The notes: a model not told the origin generated them from the sequence alone. Shown: positions 44,009 to 53,656, counted from the first letter of the stretch. The stretch: 64,000 bases of DNA from UBA8337 sp963932545 (GCA_963932545.1 CAWVRH010000007.1:31320-95319), one strand, 5' to 3'. Numbers and translations are program-made.

Positions 44009-47000
44009 ATGTTCCGTTTTGTTGTTCTTGTTTTTTGTATGCAGTTTCTTGCTGGTATGGCATCCGCACAATGGGTCTCCAGTGGCTCCGGTATCGGTGA
44101 GCGCTCGGGTGACCAAGGCCTAACCAGTCCGGATGGTCAGGCGCAATCTATCGGCTTCAGCTCGGTAGAGGATATGGAGGCGGCTGCCGCATTGGGGTAT
44201 GAAGCCAGTGCAGCCGATGCCAGCGTCTGGGTGCTCGCCAATAATGATAGTTTCGATGAAGATTGCCAGCGCCTCTTTGGAAGCAATTGTGAGGAAGTAG
44301 ATGCCTCGGAGTTTCGTCCGATTGTTCCCCAAATACTGACCTGTCTCGGTTTGGGCTTTGAAAATCTGACCGAAATGGAGACTTACGTCGATACCGTAGA
44401 TGCGTATGGCGGGGATGAGACGGACGCTGCAAATTGCAAAGCTCATCAATATGCTGCCAGTGAAATGGACGGCCAGCTTTGCATGATGGCGACAAATGAC
44501 AATGATAATGCGCCGGCTTGTCGTGCCTCTTTGGGCGTGCCGATATCGTCTCCACAAGATTGCTCTGACCTCGACCGCGATGATTACGAGGCGATTGCCT
44601 ATAATATGGCGCCAGAAATTATCGTTCCAGCCGATTGGTCACCGACCGCAATTCCTGGGACCGCTTCACCGGGCGATAAGGTTATCTCCGTTTTACGCGC
44701 TACAGATCCCGAGGGCGATGAACTGACCTGGTCGATTACGGCAATGGATTTCGACGTGTTTTCCATAAATGCGACGACGGGCGTTGTGACGCTTGCCGAA
44801 GCCAGCGAGGCCCCTTCAGAGCAGCCTGAGAGCGTCTCTTTGACGGTGCAGGTAAGCGATGGCGCGCTGAGCGATAATTTGACGTTGCAGATCGCCTTGC
44901 AAGATCTAAACCGACCGCCGCAAATTATTTTACCAGCCGATTGGACCCCCTCCATTATTCCACATGACACCCAGCAGGGCACAAATCTTGTCAATCAATT
45001 GGCGGCGACTGACCCTGATGGCGATGTTCTGACTTGGTCGATCAGCGCCAGTGACCTAGATATTTTAGCCATTAACCCACAAAGTGGTGTTTTGACACTG
45101 GCGCGAGAAAACGGTTTGGCAGGGCTGGAGCAACGACCTGAAAGTATTCGGGTAATGGTGCAAGTCAGCGACGGGCACCTGAGCGATGAGCAAGCTTTAT
45201 CCATTCCATTGGAAGCTGAGAAAGTGAATACCCCGCCAGAAATTATTGTTCCTGCCGGATTTGCTGCAAGCGACCTCAACCCTCATAGCAATAATGTCGC
45301 GGTTGGCATGCTGGAAGGGCGCGACCCAGATGAGGACACTTTGACTTGGTCTCTTATCGCTGCAAGCCCTGCCATCTTCACAATTAATGCGCAGACAGGC
45401 GACCTCAGCCATAACGGTTTGGACGAAAGCGATACATTGTCGTGTCAATCAGCGGCGCAAGCCTCGGCGTCTGCCCAAGTGAAAGGCCGGGCTTCCTCCG
45501 GTATTGTTTCCACAAATGCCAATGTTATCGAAGACCACTCGTCGAATGACTTTAGAAGCAAGAAGACGGGCGGGAAACACACCACAACTGGAAAATACCA
45601 CGTCTTCCTCGAGCGCTCGGGCCATCGTGGCGGATCCTTCACAACTGAGGCGCGTAGCGCGGAATACTATGATGTGACCTATGGTTCCAATGTCTACATC
45701 CCGGCATTGCGATCGGCAAAGGTTAATTCAAGCATAACGCCGATAAACAGTTATCTGGTTTATCAAAATAACGCGAAGGTTGATTTCTCGAATAAGGAAG
45801 CGGTTATTACTTTCGCCAATCCAATCGTCGGCGTGTATTACACGGACAGCGGTTTTGACAGCACCATTGGCGGGCTCGGCAAGCCGGGCGCGCTGTACAG
45901 CCGCAAAAGCCAGCTCAGCAAGCTGGCGCTCGAAACGGGCCGCGATATTGCATGGATTGATCCGATTGACAGCCGCGTTTTGCATTTCCGCTCCAGAACC
46001 GCGAATATTGGAGACTTTATGCGCGTTCTGACGATGTCTTCCGATACCGGCACCAGCGGGGGAGGCGTTGCCTCGGCCGGACCCGATATTTGCTCGGCAA
46101 CGGTTACCGTACAACTGTCGGACGGGCAGGCGACGGCCGAAGAGACGTTAACGCTCGCCTTTGCCGACCCGAACCGAGCCCCACAGGTCTTTACGCCAGC
46201 CGACTGGACGCCATCCACGGTTTCCAACGTCCAAGACGCAGGCGATTTGGTTGTTAACACTTTAGGGGCGGACGATCCGGACGGTGATATTTTGAAATGG
46301 AGCCTGGAAGGCGCCGATGCAAATTTATTCAGCATTGGATCCTTCGATGGTAAAATCCGTTTGTCGCCAGCATATGGCGATGCCATCTCGCGACCTACCA
46401 GGGCCAGCGTGACTGTAAAAGTGAGCGATGGCCGTTTGTCTGACAGTCTGGCTATGATTATTCCGATTGAAGAAAAACAGGAAGAGGGCAGTGTGGCCTC
46501 GAATGCCGGCACCAGCGGACAATTCCAATTTGTTTCCGGCGATGTGCAAAATATCTTCAATCAAGATTACACCATTATGGCGCGTTTCTATCACGGCTCC
46601 GGCGGTTATAAATCTAGCTATTACTCTTGGTGGCCCAAAAGGGGTTGGCAGACCTCCGCCTCCAAAGAGACGCTGTTCTTTTATGGCGGCAATGATAATG
46701 TCGGCCGCAAAGTACGAAGCGGTGTCAGCTTGCATGTGGTTAAAGATTCCATCCGCCTGCAATTGGGCACCGATTATAATTACCTAGAAACCCGAGCGCC
46801 CATTCAGAAAGGTCGTTGGCATACCGTCATGTTTGTGGTCGATGCAGACAGCCGTCTCAAGACCAGCAAATATTCTTGGCCGGTGAAAATGTATCTGAAC
46901 GGGCGTCGCTTGGGGGTCAGTGAATTTAATACCAGCTCCAAAAACAAGGGATATGCTGCGGTTGCCAATGCGCAATACGCAACCTTGGGTGTTGCCGGTC

Positions 47001-47554
47001 AATGGAAAGAACAAAATGATAGCCGACGCCCATGGGCGCGTCACTTGCCCCTGCGGGCCTCGTCTTTCATTCATGAAGTATCCATCTGGCAGGGCAATAA
47101 AACTGCGGCTGCCGGTGCCATTTATAATAATAATAAAGACACACAAGATTACGCCGCCACTGGCGCTGGTGCGCCACGCTATAGCTGGAAACCGGGTCTT
47201 TGGGGGCAATCAATGACCGATGACGGCAAGGGCACGCTGACATTGGCCAATTTGGCAAATGGCCAAGCTGCCAATGGCGGCCCGCGCGCTGGTAATGGCA
47301 CCAGCCGTCTTGATGGTGACATGCATCTATACCCTGGACGCTTTGACCTCGTGTCGGGCAATGCCAAGGCCTATACGCAATGGCAGGGCCAGTCGCCTTG
47401 GGGCTATTGGAACCAAGGGGCAGGGCAATACTTCACCTTATTGAAGGGAAATGGTAGGCGCAACTGGCTGTCCACTTATGACAAAACCGATGCGGCAGAT
47501 GTCAAAGCCTTCACCTCTGGTGAGATGAATGGCAAAGCGAAGACTTTGAACTGA
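44009..47554 (+). CDS. Large secreted cadherin-like / LamG-like surface protein
   Basis: 1181 residues. A signal peptide (residues 1-20, ending GMASAQ) is followed by a Cys-containing N-terminal region. Four cadherin-like repeats of about 100 residues start near residues 201, 302, 408 and 723; each has PADW(S/T)P, a Ca2+-site-like DP(D/E)GD and LTWS. Repeat 3 is split near residue 478 by an inserted stretch of about 215 residues flanked by cysteines and resumes as VTVQLSDGQATAEETL. The C-terminal third (from about 830) looks like a LamG/concanavalin lectin fold (GRWHTVMFVVDAD, KMYLNGRRLG). The protein probably binds glycans or other surfaces. The ATG is chosen over an upstream TTG because it gives a clean signal peptide. 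Confidence 0.85.
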   Translation: MFRFVVLVFCMQFLAGMASAQWVSSGSGIGERSGDQGLTSPDGQAQSIGFSSVEDMEAAAALGYEASAADASVWVLANNDSFDEDCQRLFGSNCEEVDASEFRPIVPQILTCLGLGFENLTEMETYVDTVDAYGGDETDAANCKAHQYAASEMDGQLCMMATNDNDNAPACRASLGVPISSPQDCSDLDRDDYEAIAYNMAPEIIVPADWSPTAIPGTASPGDKVISVLRATDPEGDELTWSITAMDFDVFSINATTGVVTLAEASEAPSEQPESVSLTVQVSDGALSDNLTLQIALQDLNRPPQIILPADWTPSIIPHDTQQGTNLVNQLAATDPDGDVLTWSISASDLDILAINPQSGVLTLARENGLAGLEQRPESIRVMVQVSDGHLSDEQALSIPLEAEKVNTPPEIIVPAGFAASDLNPHSNNVAVGMLEGRDPDEDTLTWSLIAASPAIFTINAQTGDLSHNGLDESDTLSCQSAAQASASAQVKGRASSGIVSTNANVIEDHSSNDFRSKKTGGKHTTTGKYHVFLERSGHRGGSFTTEARSAEYYDVTYGSNVYIPALRSAKVNSSITPINSYLVYQNNAKVDFSNKEAVITFANPIVGVYYTDSGFDSTIGGLGKPGALYSRKSQLSKLALETGRDIAWIDPIDSRVLHFRSRTANIGDFMRVLTMSSDTGTSGGGVASAGPDICSATVTVQLSDGQATAEETLTLAFADPNRAPQVFTPADWTPSTVSNVQDAGDLVVNTLGADDPDGDILKWSLEGADANLFSIGSFDGKIRLSPAYGDAISRPTRASVTVKVSDGRLSDSLAMIIPIEEKQEEGSVASNAGTSGQFQFVSGDVQNIFNQDYTIMARFYHGSGGYKSSYYSWWPKRGWQTSASKETLFFYGGNDNVGRKVRSGVSLHVVKDSIRLQLGTDYNYLETRAPIQKGRWHTVMFVVDADSRLKTSKYSWPVKMYLNGRRLGVSEFNTSSKNKGYAAVANAQYATLGVAGQWKEQNDSRRPWARHLPLRASSFIHEVSIWQGNKTAAAGAIYNNNKDTQDYAATGAGAPRYSWKPGLWGQSMTDDGKGTLTLANLANGQAANGGPRAGNGTSRLDGDMHLYPGRFDLVSGNAKAYTQWQGQSPWGYWNQGAGQYFTLLKGNGRRNWLSTYDKTDAADVKAFTSGEMNGKAKTLN

Positions 47555-47585
47555 GTAAAGTAAATAGCGAAATAGGATTGAGAAA

Positions 47586-47906
47586 ATGAGAGTTAAACTA
47601 ACTGCCCTTTTAATAGGTTCCGCTTTGGGGTTAACCGCCGCGCAAGCTGGGTCACTGGATATCACAAACTGCGATTTGGCTGAGTTCAGCTATCGTTACA
47701 CCGTTGCAAATGCCGACTTTGGTGTCGTGCAAATCGGCAGCCTATCCGATGAATCCATTAATTTGCCCCCCAGCACTGTGGATAATGGCACAGCCACGAA
47801 TGAGCATGATTTTACCGATGAGATGCCGGACAGAAATATCTTTGTGACTTTGATCGATGGCGACGAAATCACAACACGCCTTTGTTCTGACGCTTCAGCG
47901 CAATAA
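47586..47906 (+). CDS. Small secreted protein of the surface cluster
   Basis: 106 residues. The signal peptide MRVKLTALLIGSALGLTAAQA is clear, leaving a mature acidic domain of about 85 residues with two cysteines (ITNCDLAEF and RLCSDASAQ) that may pair. No family is recognised. It lies 31 bases after the large surface protein gene and 53 before the prepilin, all on one strand, so it is probably part of the same operon. Confidence 0.7.
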   Translation: MRVKLTALLIGSALGLTAAQAGSLDITNCDLAEFSYRYTVANADFGVVQIGSLSDESINLPPSTVDNGTATNEHDFTDEMPDRNIFVTLIDGDEITTRLCSDASAQ

Positions 47907-47959
47907 CAAGAAATACTTTCACGAAAATGAAATCTGTGCCAAATTTAAGGCCCAGGATT

Positions 47960-48670
47960 ATGTATCAAAGAGTTGTTATGCGTGGATTTTCATTGATTGA
48001 GTTACTTCTTGTGGTTGCCATTTTAGGCATCCTCGCTGCCGTAGGCGTCGTTGGGTATCAGGGCTATATCGACGGAAGCAAAAAGGAGGTGACGCTGGGC
48101 AATGCGATAACCATTGACCGCGCTTTTTCCCGCGACGTTATGGTGATTGATAATAAAATGACCGATGGCCGAACCGCTTTGGCGACGGACAGAAACAACA
48201 TCATCACGCGCGAGGATGATTGCATTTCCTATGTCGCCGCAGCGGTCGACTCGTTAAGTTCGACCCATAAAAACGCCTTTGACAACAAGATTCCCTATGC
48301 TGTCAGCCTCCACTTGGAGGCACAATGGGCTAATAGTTCTTCGCCAACAGGAACCAATGGAGAAGCCCGCGCCCTTCCGCTGAATGTGGCCAAGCTGAAG
48401 CAGGGGCAATTGGGCTTGCAATGCGCCAATGCCTGCTCCCCGATTTCGGAGACTTCCCATTTTTATATTCATCGGTGTTCGTGCCTTAGCCCCAACGGCT
48501 GTGTCACCCATAGCTTTCAGCAAGGCGATGGGTCTGTCGATACAGCAAATTATGAGAGCGAGGTAGAGGCCAGTAAACGTTGGGATGAAAACGGCGATAT
48601 TCTCGTGGGCGCTCATTTGCCAGAGTGGTCATGTCCTAAGCCATTGGATGCAGGCAATGTTTGTTCATAA
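47960..48670 (+). CDS. Cys-rich type IV prepilin-like protein
   Basis: 236 residues. The leader MYQRVVMRG is followed by FSLIELLLVVAILGILAAVG, a classic class III signal: Gly(-1), Phe(+1), Glu(+5) and a hydrophobic N-terminal helix. The C-terminal domain is unusually rich in cysteine, with eight residues (DDCISY, LQCANACS, HRCSCLS, NGCVTH, WSCPKP, GNVCS). No pilus assembly genes are nearby, so it depends on a prepilin peptidase elsewhere. The ATG at 47960 follows CCAGGA; ATGs at 47927 and 47978 are alternatives. It overlaps the next gene by 14 bases. Confidence 0.85.
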   Translation: MYQRVVMRGFSLIELLLVVAILGILAAVGVVGYQGYIDGSKKEVTLGNAITIDRAFSRDVMVIDNKMTDGRTALATDRNNIITREDDCISYVAAAVDSLSSTHKNAFDNKIPYAVSLHLEAQWANSSSPTGTNGEARALPLNVAKLKQGQLGLQCANACSPISETSHFYIHRCSCLSPNGCVTHSFQQGDGSVDTANYESEVEASKRWDENGDILVGAHLPEWSCPKPLDAGNVCS

Positions 48671-49949
48671 CCTCCATTGCTTTTTGGGTAGCGCCATGGC
48701 GCCGGGCCTGCTGGTTGCGATGTTAGCGTCGCCATTTGCCGCGCAGGCTCAAACGATAAGAGATAAGTTGTTTGCGGACCCTACCAATATTGAGATTAAT
48801 TTGATTTACTTGCAGCAGCAATTGGGCGGCGGTAATTTCAAAGGGGCGGCAGCCACCTTGCAACGCATTTTATTGCTCGACCCAAGCAGCAAGCTGGCCA
48901 AAGTGCTCTATGCGGAAGTGCAATTGAAGCTCGGCAACCGCGCCGATGCTCGACTTATTTTGCAACAATTATTGGCCGACAAGTCGCTTTCTGCGGCCAT
49001 GCGCAACAAAGCTTTGGAGCTGAAAGAAGCTTTGGAACGCTCGGAGCGACGATTGTCCATTTCGGGTTCGGCAGGGCTTGCCGGCGGCTCGGCCGACAAC
49101 GCTTTGGCGGCGCCAAAAGGGCCGATTATGCTGTTTAACAATCAGCCGATTGCCAATACGTCGAAGGAGGTGACGGAAGCCTTTATTGATTACGATGGCA
49201 TGGTGTCGCTGTCTTACAAATTGCCGACCTATCGCGAACGCGCCCTGACGACCGCCTTTGGCGCGGCTGGGCGAGACTATTTAGATCAAAATACAGCGGA
49301 CTCCTTAACGGGCTTCGTCAGCTTCGGATACAGTGAGAAGCGCAAGCTACCATTTAAATTTAACTATAGCGCCTTTGCTACTGATGTCAGCGGCCATCCC
49401 TATAATGCAGGGCAGCAGGGCGTTTTTGGATTGAGTGTGGATCTGCCAAAAAATGCTAATTTGCAGACCAGCTTGCGGGTTGGTGAAACCCGCCACTTCA
49501 AGTATTTGGGCAGCAGTGCGGGCAAGCAGCGCGACAATGAAACGCTGGGCGTGTCGGCAACTTATCTTCGCCCGATTTCTGGCCTGTCGATTCCTCTCTT
49601 GGTCTCGACCAGCTTGCTGGGCGACAAAAGCTCGGCAGAGATTGAACATTTTTCGGCCCAATCCGTATCGGCCGTAGTCGGTCTGCGCACTCGTTTGGCT
49701 ATGATAAATGTTTCGCTATCCTTAGACTTTTTGGTCACAGAATATGAGGCGGCCAATACGCTGATCAGCACTCAAACTCGGCAAGACGAACGCACGCGCC
49801 TGACCGCTAGTCTTGGATATAAATTGCCGCCGCATCTTGGCGCGATCGATTTGGCCCTAAGCGGATTTGCGGCGGACACACGCTCGAATATTCCCAACTC
49901 AACCCGAACGCTGAGCGAACTGAAGCTTAGTTTGCGTCGGAACTTTTAG
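48657..49949 (+). CDS. TPR-containing outer-membrane beta-barrel protein (Slam/DUF560-like)
   Basis: 430 residues. A signal peptide ends near ASPFAAQAQ (residue 32). Residues 40-130 form TPR-like helices (LQQQLGGGNFKGAAATLQRI, AKVLYAEVQLKLGNRADARL). From about residue 165 to the end, amphipathic strands alternate and the chain ends in RRNF, the terminal aromatic of outer-membrane barrels. The layout resembles Slam-type surface exporters, but no Slam motif could be confirmed. The start is placed at 48657 (GCAGG upstream), overlapping the prepilin stop. The FecR protein follows nine bases later. Confidence 0.78.
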   Translation: MFVHNLHCFLGSAMAPGLLVAMLASPFAAQAQTIRDKLFADPTNIEINLIYLQQQLGGGNFKGAAATLQRILLLDPSSKLAKVLYAEVQLKLGNRADARLILQQLLADKSLSAAMRNKALELKEALERSERRLSISGSAGLAGGSADNALAAPKGPIMLFNNQPIANTSKEVTEAFIDYDGMVSLSYKLPTYRERALTTAFGAAGRDYLDQNTADSLTGFVSFGYSEKRKLPFKFNYSAFATDVSGHPYNAGQQGVFGLSVDLPKNANLQTSLRVGETRHFKYLGSSAGKQRDNETLGVSATYLRPISGLSIPLLVSTSLLGDKSSAEIEHFSAQSVSAVVGLRTRLAMINVSLSLDFLVTEYEAANTLISTQTRQDERTRLTASLGYKLPPHLGAIDLALSGFAADTRSNIPNSTRTLSELKLSLRRNF

Positions 49950-49958
49950 GAGAGACAG

Positions 49959-52871
49959 ATGCGTCCCATCATTGCCCTCGTTATGTTACTGGCTTGGAGC
50001 GGCAGCGCCCATGCCAGTAAATCTGTGTCCGGCGTGGTGGCCGTTTCCACTGGCCCCATGCAAGCCTACACCTCATCCACTGGGCGCAATTTGGCTATTG
50101 GCCGCGATTTGATCGCCGGTGACGAAGTCTTTATGAATGATGAGGTGGAAACCGGCGCGAAAACCCGCGCACAAGTCTTGCTGCGCGATGAAAGCGTATT
50201 TTCTTTGGCGCCAGCTTCCAAGATTGTCTTTGATGAATTCGTTTATGACCCGATAGTTGGGGAGGGTCGCCTTCAAGCCAAATTGATGCAAGGTGGCTTG
50301 CGTTTTGTTTCTGGCCAATTGTCAAAGCGCCAACCTGAAAATATCCAAATTAAAGCGGGCGAGGCGACCGTTGGCATTCGGGGCACCGAAATTCTGGCCA
50401 CGCATGGCACACAGGGGACAACTTTTGTTTTGCTCTCTGGTGAAATGGAAATCGCAACGCAAGCGGGCAATCAGATTATCAATCGCCCAGGCTTTGGTAT
50501 TGACATTACCAGCGATGGTCTGTTGGGCGCGGTACGCCAAATACCGTTGGCTGAAATTAATGCCATCCTTGCGCCGCCACCAGAAAAACAAGAGGATACG
50601 TCTGCTGGCAGCGAAACCTCCGAAGAGAGCGAGGGGGACGCCGCTTCTGAGGAAGGCGAGGGCGGTGAAAATGACACACAAGATCAAGACACAGCAGCGG
50701 ACGAAACAGCGCCAACCGGGGGCGAAGCTCAAAACGAAGAAGAGAGCTCCTTTGATGCCGCTTTAACCGCATCGGTCGGCTCTTCCGATGACGAGAGTGC
50801 CCCGACCCTTTCCGGCCTTGGGGATTTGACGGCGCAAAGCGCTGAGGTTGCAGCTGACCCCTCCGCCTCGCTATCTGTTGCGGGCGCCGCGAATGAGGAG
50901 ACGGGTGTTGAAACTGACTATGCCTCGGTGGTTGAGGGGCTGGCTGAAGATGAGCAGGCGGCAAAGGTCGATGCGGCGCTTGCTGAAAATGTAAATATCT
51001 CGCTTCATTTTGAAACCACCGGCACGCTGACAACAAACCCGTTCTTTAGCTCAAATGCCAATCTATTGGTTCGTTCCAGCAGTTATTTCCAGGAAGATGC
51101 GCCTGGACAGTATAATGTGACGCATGCGCTTTTACGCGAGAAATTTCCCGATAGCTTTGATGAAAATGGTTTTGTCAATCATACCAGCAGTCAATCATCT
51201 GACATTGACCTGAGCAGTTATGATGCGATTTTGGTATCGCTGGGTAGTGATGATAACGACCATAATTTCACTCCAGCGGAAGTAACCGAATATCGAAATT
51301 TTATTCATAGCGACGACAAAAAAATACTGTTGATTGGCCGACAAGAGTTGGATATGGGAACGATTAATTCTGCCATGCCGATATATCACAACAATGTGGA
51401 CGGCTATCAATATACCGGTCGCAACACGGCCAATAGCGTGCCGCAAGATTTGAGCCCCGTGGAAAGCAGTGCCTCTGAGCTTCTATTGGGCGTGACAAGT
51501 TTTGGGCAATATAATGACAGTAACCCATTCGCAAGCGTTGACTTCACTCGAGATTTGGTTGTCGACGGTTCGGACGAGCCGATTTCCGTTGATAACGGCT
51601 TGCTTATCAATAGCTATAATGATTACCCGGCTCTTGATTTTGGCCCGAAGGGCGCGGTCTTCTTTGCCCGTTGGGGCTGTGGCGCCAATGGCAGTAAGAA
51701 CGCTGAATTGGGCGCCTCGATCGATGCTAATTTCGTCGACAATGGCCGAGAACAATTCTGTCGCAACCTCATTTCCTCGTTAGCGCCGGAGGCAAGTTTG
51801 GTCGATGTCGAAGTCGGTAGCCTGTCTGTTTCCGGAGACGCAGACGCGGCTAGCTATCGTATTATCCTTGGCGGCAACGGAAATTTCAAAATCATTGGCG
51901 ACAAACTGCTGCTCGACAAAGACGCAAATCTGCCGGATGAGGCCGGTACCTATGCCTTGACCATTGGGGTTACACCGGTCGGCGAGGCAGAAGTCGAGCG
52001 CACGATTTCTGTCGCCGTTGCCGAAGGGGGAGCTGAGAAACGGGTCATCGCGACCCGGGATAGGTATCAGGTAGGCGATACGGTGTCTTTCCCGACGCAA
52101 AATTTGGTCAGCCATAAAGATTATTTGGAGGACATTGCTTGGATTTCCATTGACGCGGCGAGTGGCGGGGGGCAAGCCACCAATACGGGGATTATTACCC
52201 TGCATTATCGCATTACAGAAAACGGCGCCACCTATGACCGGTTCCATGAAATTGAATTGGTGCACGATTGTAGCAGCGATCATTGCGATGCGTTTGCAAC
52301 CTCCATGGATACAGAAAATGAATTGGTATTCAATCAGCATTTTGAATTCGATAATAGAAGCAGCTGGAATTCCTTCTTTGACCGCTTTTCGACAGGCTCC
52401 GTGCGGCTGCAAAAAGCTTATGCGTTTTCTAGTTCGGAGGCTTATGACGAAACCAGCAACCAAGCCTATCTAAAAGTGCTGAATGCAAACTATAGCCATG
52501 ACCTGACTGTTAATTTCGGAACCGAGGCAGGGGAATTAAACACCGCAGGCACTTTTGATGGAATTGCGGTGGGAGGCTTCGATGTCACTTGGAATTTCAG
52601 TTTCACCGATGCGAACGGACCGTGCGACGCTTCAGGTTCTTGTTACTTGCCTGTTTCGGATGCGGCGGGAACCAATGCGACGAATTTGAGAACAAGCGAT
52701 ATGGGCGACAACAATATACCGGGAGTGGGGCTGATGAATATGGCCTTGCCAAATGGAAAGCATAGTCTTCTTGTGCGCTCAAACTTGGCAAGCGAAACTG
52801 CAAATGGGTGTAATTCATCGAACCAATGCCGTCTTCACGAAACCGAGTATCAGCCAATGACGCCGAAATAA
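49959..52871 (+). CDS. Large secreted FecR-domain protein
   Basis: 970 residues. A signal peptide (residues 1-19, GSAHA) precedes a FecR domain: GDEVFMNDEVETGAKTRAQV, LLRDESVFSLAPASKIVFDE, VRGTEIL-like GIRGTEILATHG. A very acidic, low-complexity linker spans about residues 208-266. Residues 364-607 look like a Rossmann or glutaminase-like domain (SSYDAILVSLGSDDNDHNFT, DDKKILLIGRQELDMG, AVFFARWGCG). Further Ig-like beta domains fill the C-terminus, with cysteine pairs. GGAGAGAC lies before the ATG. It ends the surface cluster. Unlike true FecR, there is no sigma factor next to it, so signalling is not implied. Confidence 0.83.
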   Translation: MRPIIALVMLLAWSGSAHASKSVSGVVAVSTGPMQAYTSSTGRNLAIGRDLIAGDEVFMNDEVETGAKTRAQVLLRDESVFSLAPASKIVFDEFVYDPIVGEGRLQAKLMQGGLRFVSGQLSKRQPENIQIKAGEATVGIRGTEILATHGTQGTTFVLLSGEMEIATQAGNQIINRPGFGIDITSDGLLGAVRQIPLAEINAILAPPPEKQEDTSAGSETSEESEGDAASEEGEGGENDTQDQDTAADETAPTGGEAQNEEESSFDAALTASVGSSDDESAPTLSGLGDLTAQSAEVAADPSASLSVAGAANEETGVETDYASVVEGLAEDEQAAKVDAALAENVNISLHFETTGTLTTNPFFSSNANLLVRSSSYFQEDAPGQYNVTHALLREKFPDSFDENGFVNHTSSQSSDIDLSSYDAILVSLGSDDNDHNFTPAEVTEYRNFIHSDDKKILLIGRQELDMGTINSAMPIYHNNVDGYQYTGRNTANSVPQDLSPVESSASELLLGVTSFGQYNDSNPFASVDFTRDLVVDGSDEPISVDNGLLINSYNDYPALDFGPKGAVFFARWGCGANGSKNAELGASIDANFVDNGREQFCRNLISSLAPEASLVDVEVGSLSVSGDADAASYRIILGGNGNFKIIGDKLLLDKDANLPDEAGTYALTIGVTPVGEAEVERTISVAVAEGGAEKRVIATRDRYQVGDTVSFPTQNLVSHKDYLEDIAWISIDAASGGGQATNTGIITLHYRITENGATYDRFHEIELVHDCSSDHCDAFATSMDTENELVFNQHFEFDNRSSWNSFFDRFSTGSVRLQKAYAFSSSEAYDETSNQAYLKVLNANYSHDLTVNFGTEAGELNTAGTFDGIAVGGFDVTWNFSFTDANGPCDASGSCYLPVSDAAGTNATNLRTSDMGDNNIPGVGLMNMALPNGKHSLLVRSNLASETANGCNSSNQCRLHETEYQPMTPK

Positions 52872-52874
52872 AAG

Positions 52875-53498
52875 CTAGGTTTCTTCCGTCTGCATTTTGG
52901 GAGCAAGGTAGCTGGTCAATACCTCGAAATACTCGTCAATGATTTTGCCGATAAGTTTATCGGAACCATCGGCGCGTCCAACAGCAAATATGAAACTGTC
53001 AAGCAGGAGAGTATAGGTTCGAGAGATACTTGCCTCTTGCTCGCCACGCACAGAAAAACCACCAATTTTCAGCAAATGCGCAAATCGCGTCGCGAAGAAA
53101 TTCAAGGTTTGCTCATGCCGTTCCGCAACCCCCACATCCCCCCTTACGGCAGCCAGACCGCTAAAAACCCAAGGGTTTTCAGAACAATAGGCCGCGAGCC
53201 CCTGCAGCACAACGCGTTGAACCTCTTTCCATGGCAAGTCGAAGGCCTGTTCTTCTATGGTTTTGACTTGTTTATAAAAATCCTCCTCGAAAAAGCTAAT
53301 CATGCTGACCAAAAGGGCAGATTGATTAGGCCAATATCGATAAATCGAGGTTTGTTTGATATTTGCGCGCTCGCAAACTGCGCTCAGCGTGGTACCGCTA
53401 TAGCCGCGTTCGGCCATAATTTCTTGGGCTGCTTTTAAGACACGTTCGACGCGCTCTTTAGCACGATACTGTTGGGGATTTTCTCGAGATAACGCCAT
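52875..53498 (-). CDS. TetR-family transcriptional regulator
   Basis: 207 residues. The N-terminal helix-turn-helix is clear (RVLKAAQEIMAERGYSGTTL, ERANIKQTSIYRYWPNQSAL); the C-terminal ligand domain is unassigned. It is divergent from the TolC-like gene with 185 bases between, so it very likely controls that gene and perhaps itself. Its end is only four bases from the convergent FecR protein gene. Confidence 0.92.
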   Translation of the reverse strand: MALSRENPQQYRAKERVERVLKAAQEIMAERGYSGTTLSAVCERANIKQTSIYRYWPNQSALLVSMISFFEEDFYKQVKTIEEQAFDLPWKEVQRVVLQGLAAYCSENPWVFSGLAAVRGDVGVAERHEQTLNFFATRFAHLLKIGGFSVRGEQEASISRTYTLLLDSFIFAVGRADGSDKLIGKIIDEYFEVLTSYLAPKMQTEET

Positions 53499-53587
53499 GG
53501 GAATGTTTTATCTTAAAATTTCGCTGAGGTAAACCAATCAGTTTGAAATGGCGACAAGGGGTTGGTGGCAATACCTCTTTGGGGGCT

Positions 53588-53599
53588 GTTTGAGCAAAC
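53588..53599. promoter_or_regulatory. Candidate TetR operator (GTTTG-AG-CAAAC)
   Basis: A perfect 5-bp inverted repeat with a two-base spacer in the middle of the TetR-TolC intergenic region. TetR-family operators are usually longer, so this is only a candidate. Confidence 0.25.
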
Positions 53600-53656
53600 T
53601 ATTTAGGAATGAGGCCATTTTAAGGTTGAATATAGGGTAAGAATGATGACATATAT

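Noticed and set aside
49959..52871. FecR protein as part of a FecI/FecR iron-signalling system
   Set aside because: There is no sigma factor or TonB receptor nearby and the protein is a 970-residue exported chain, so the FecR domain is likely used structurally.
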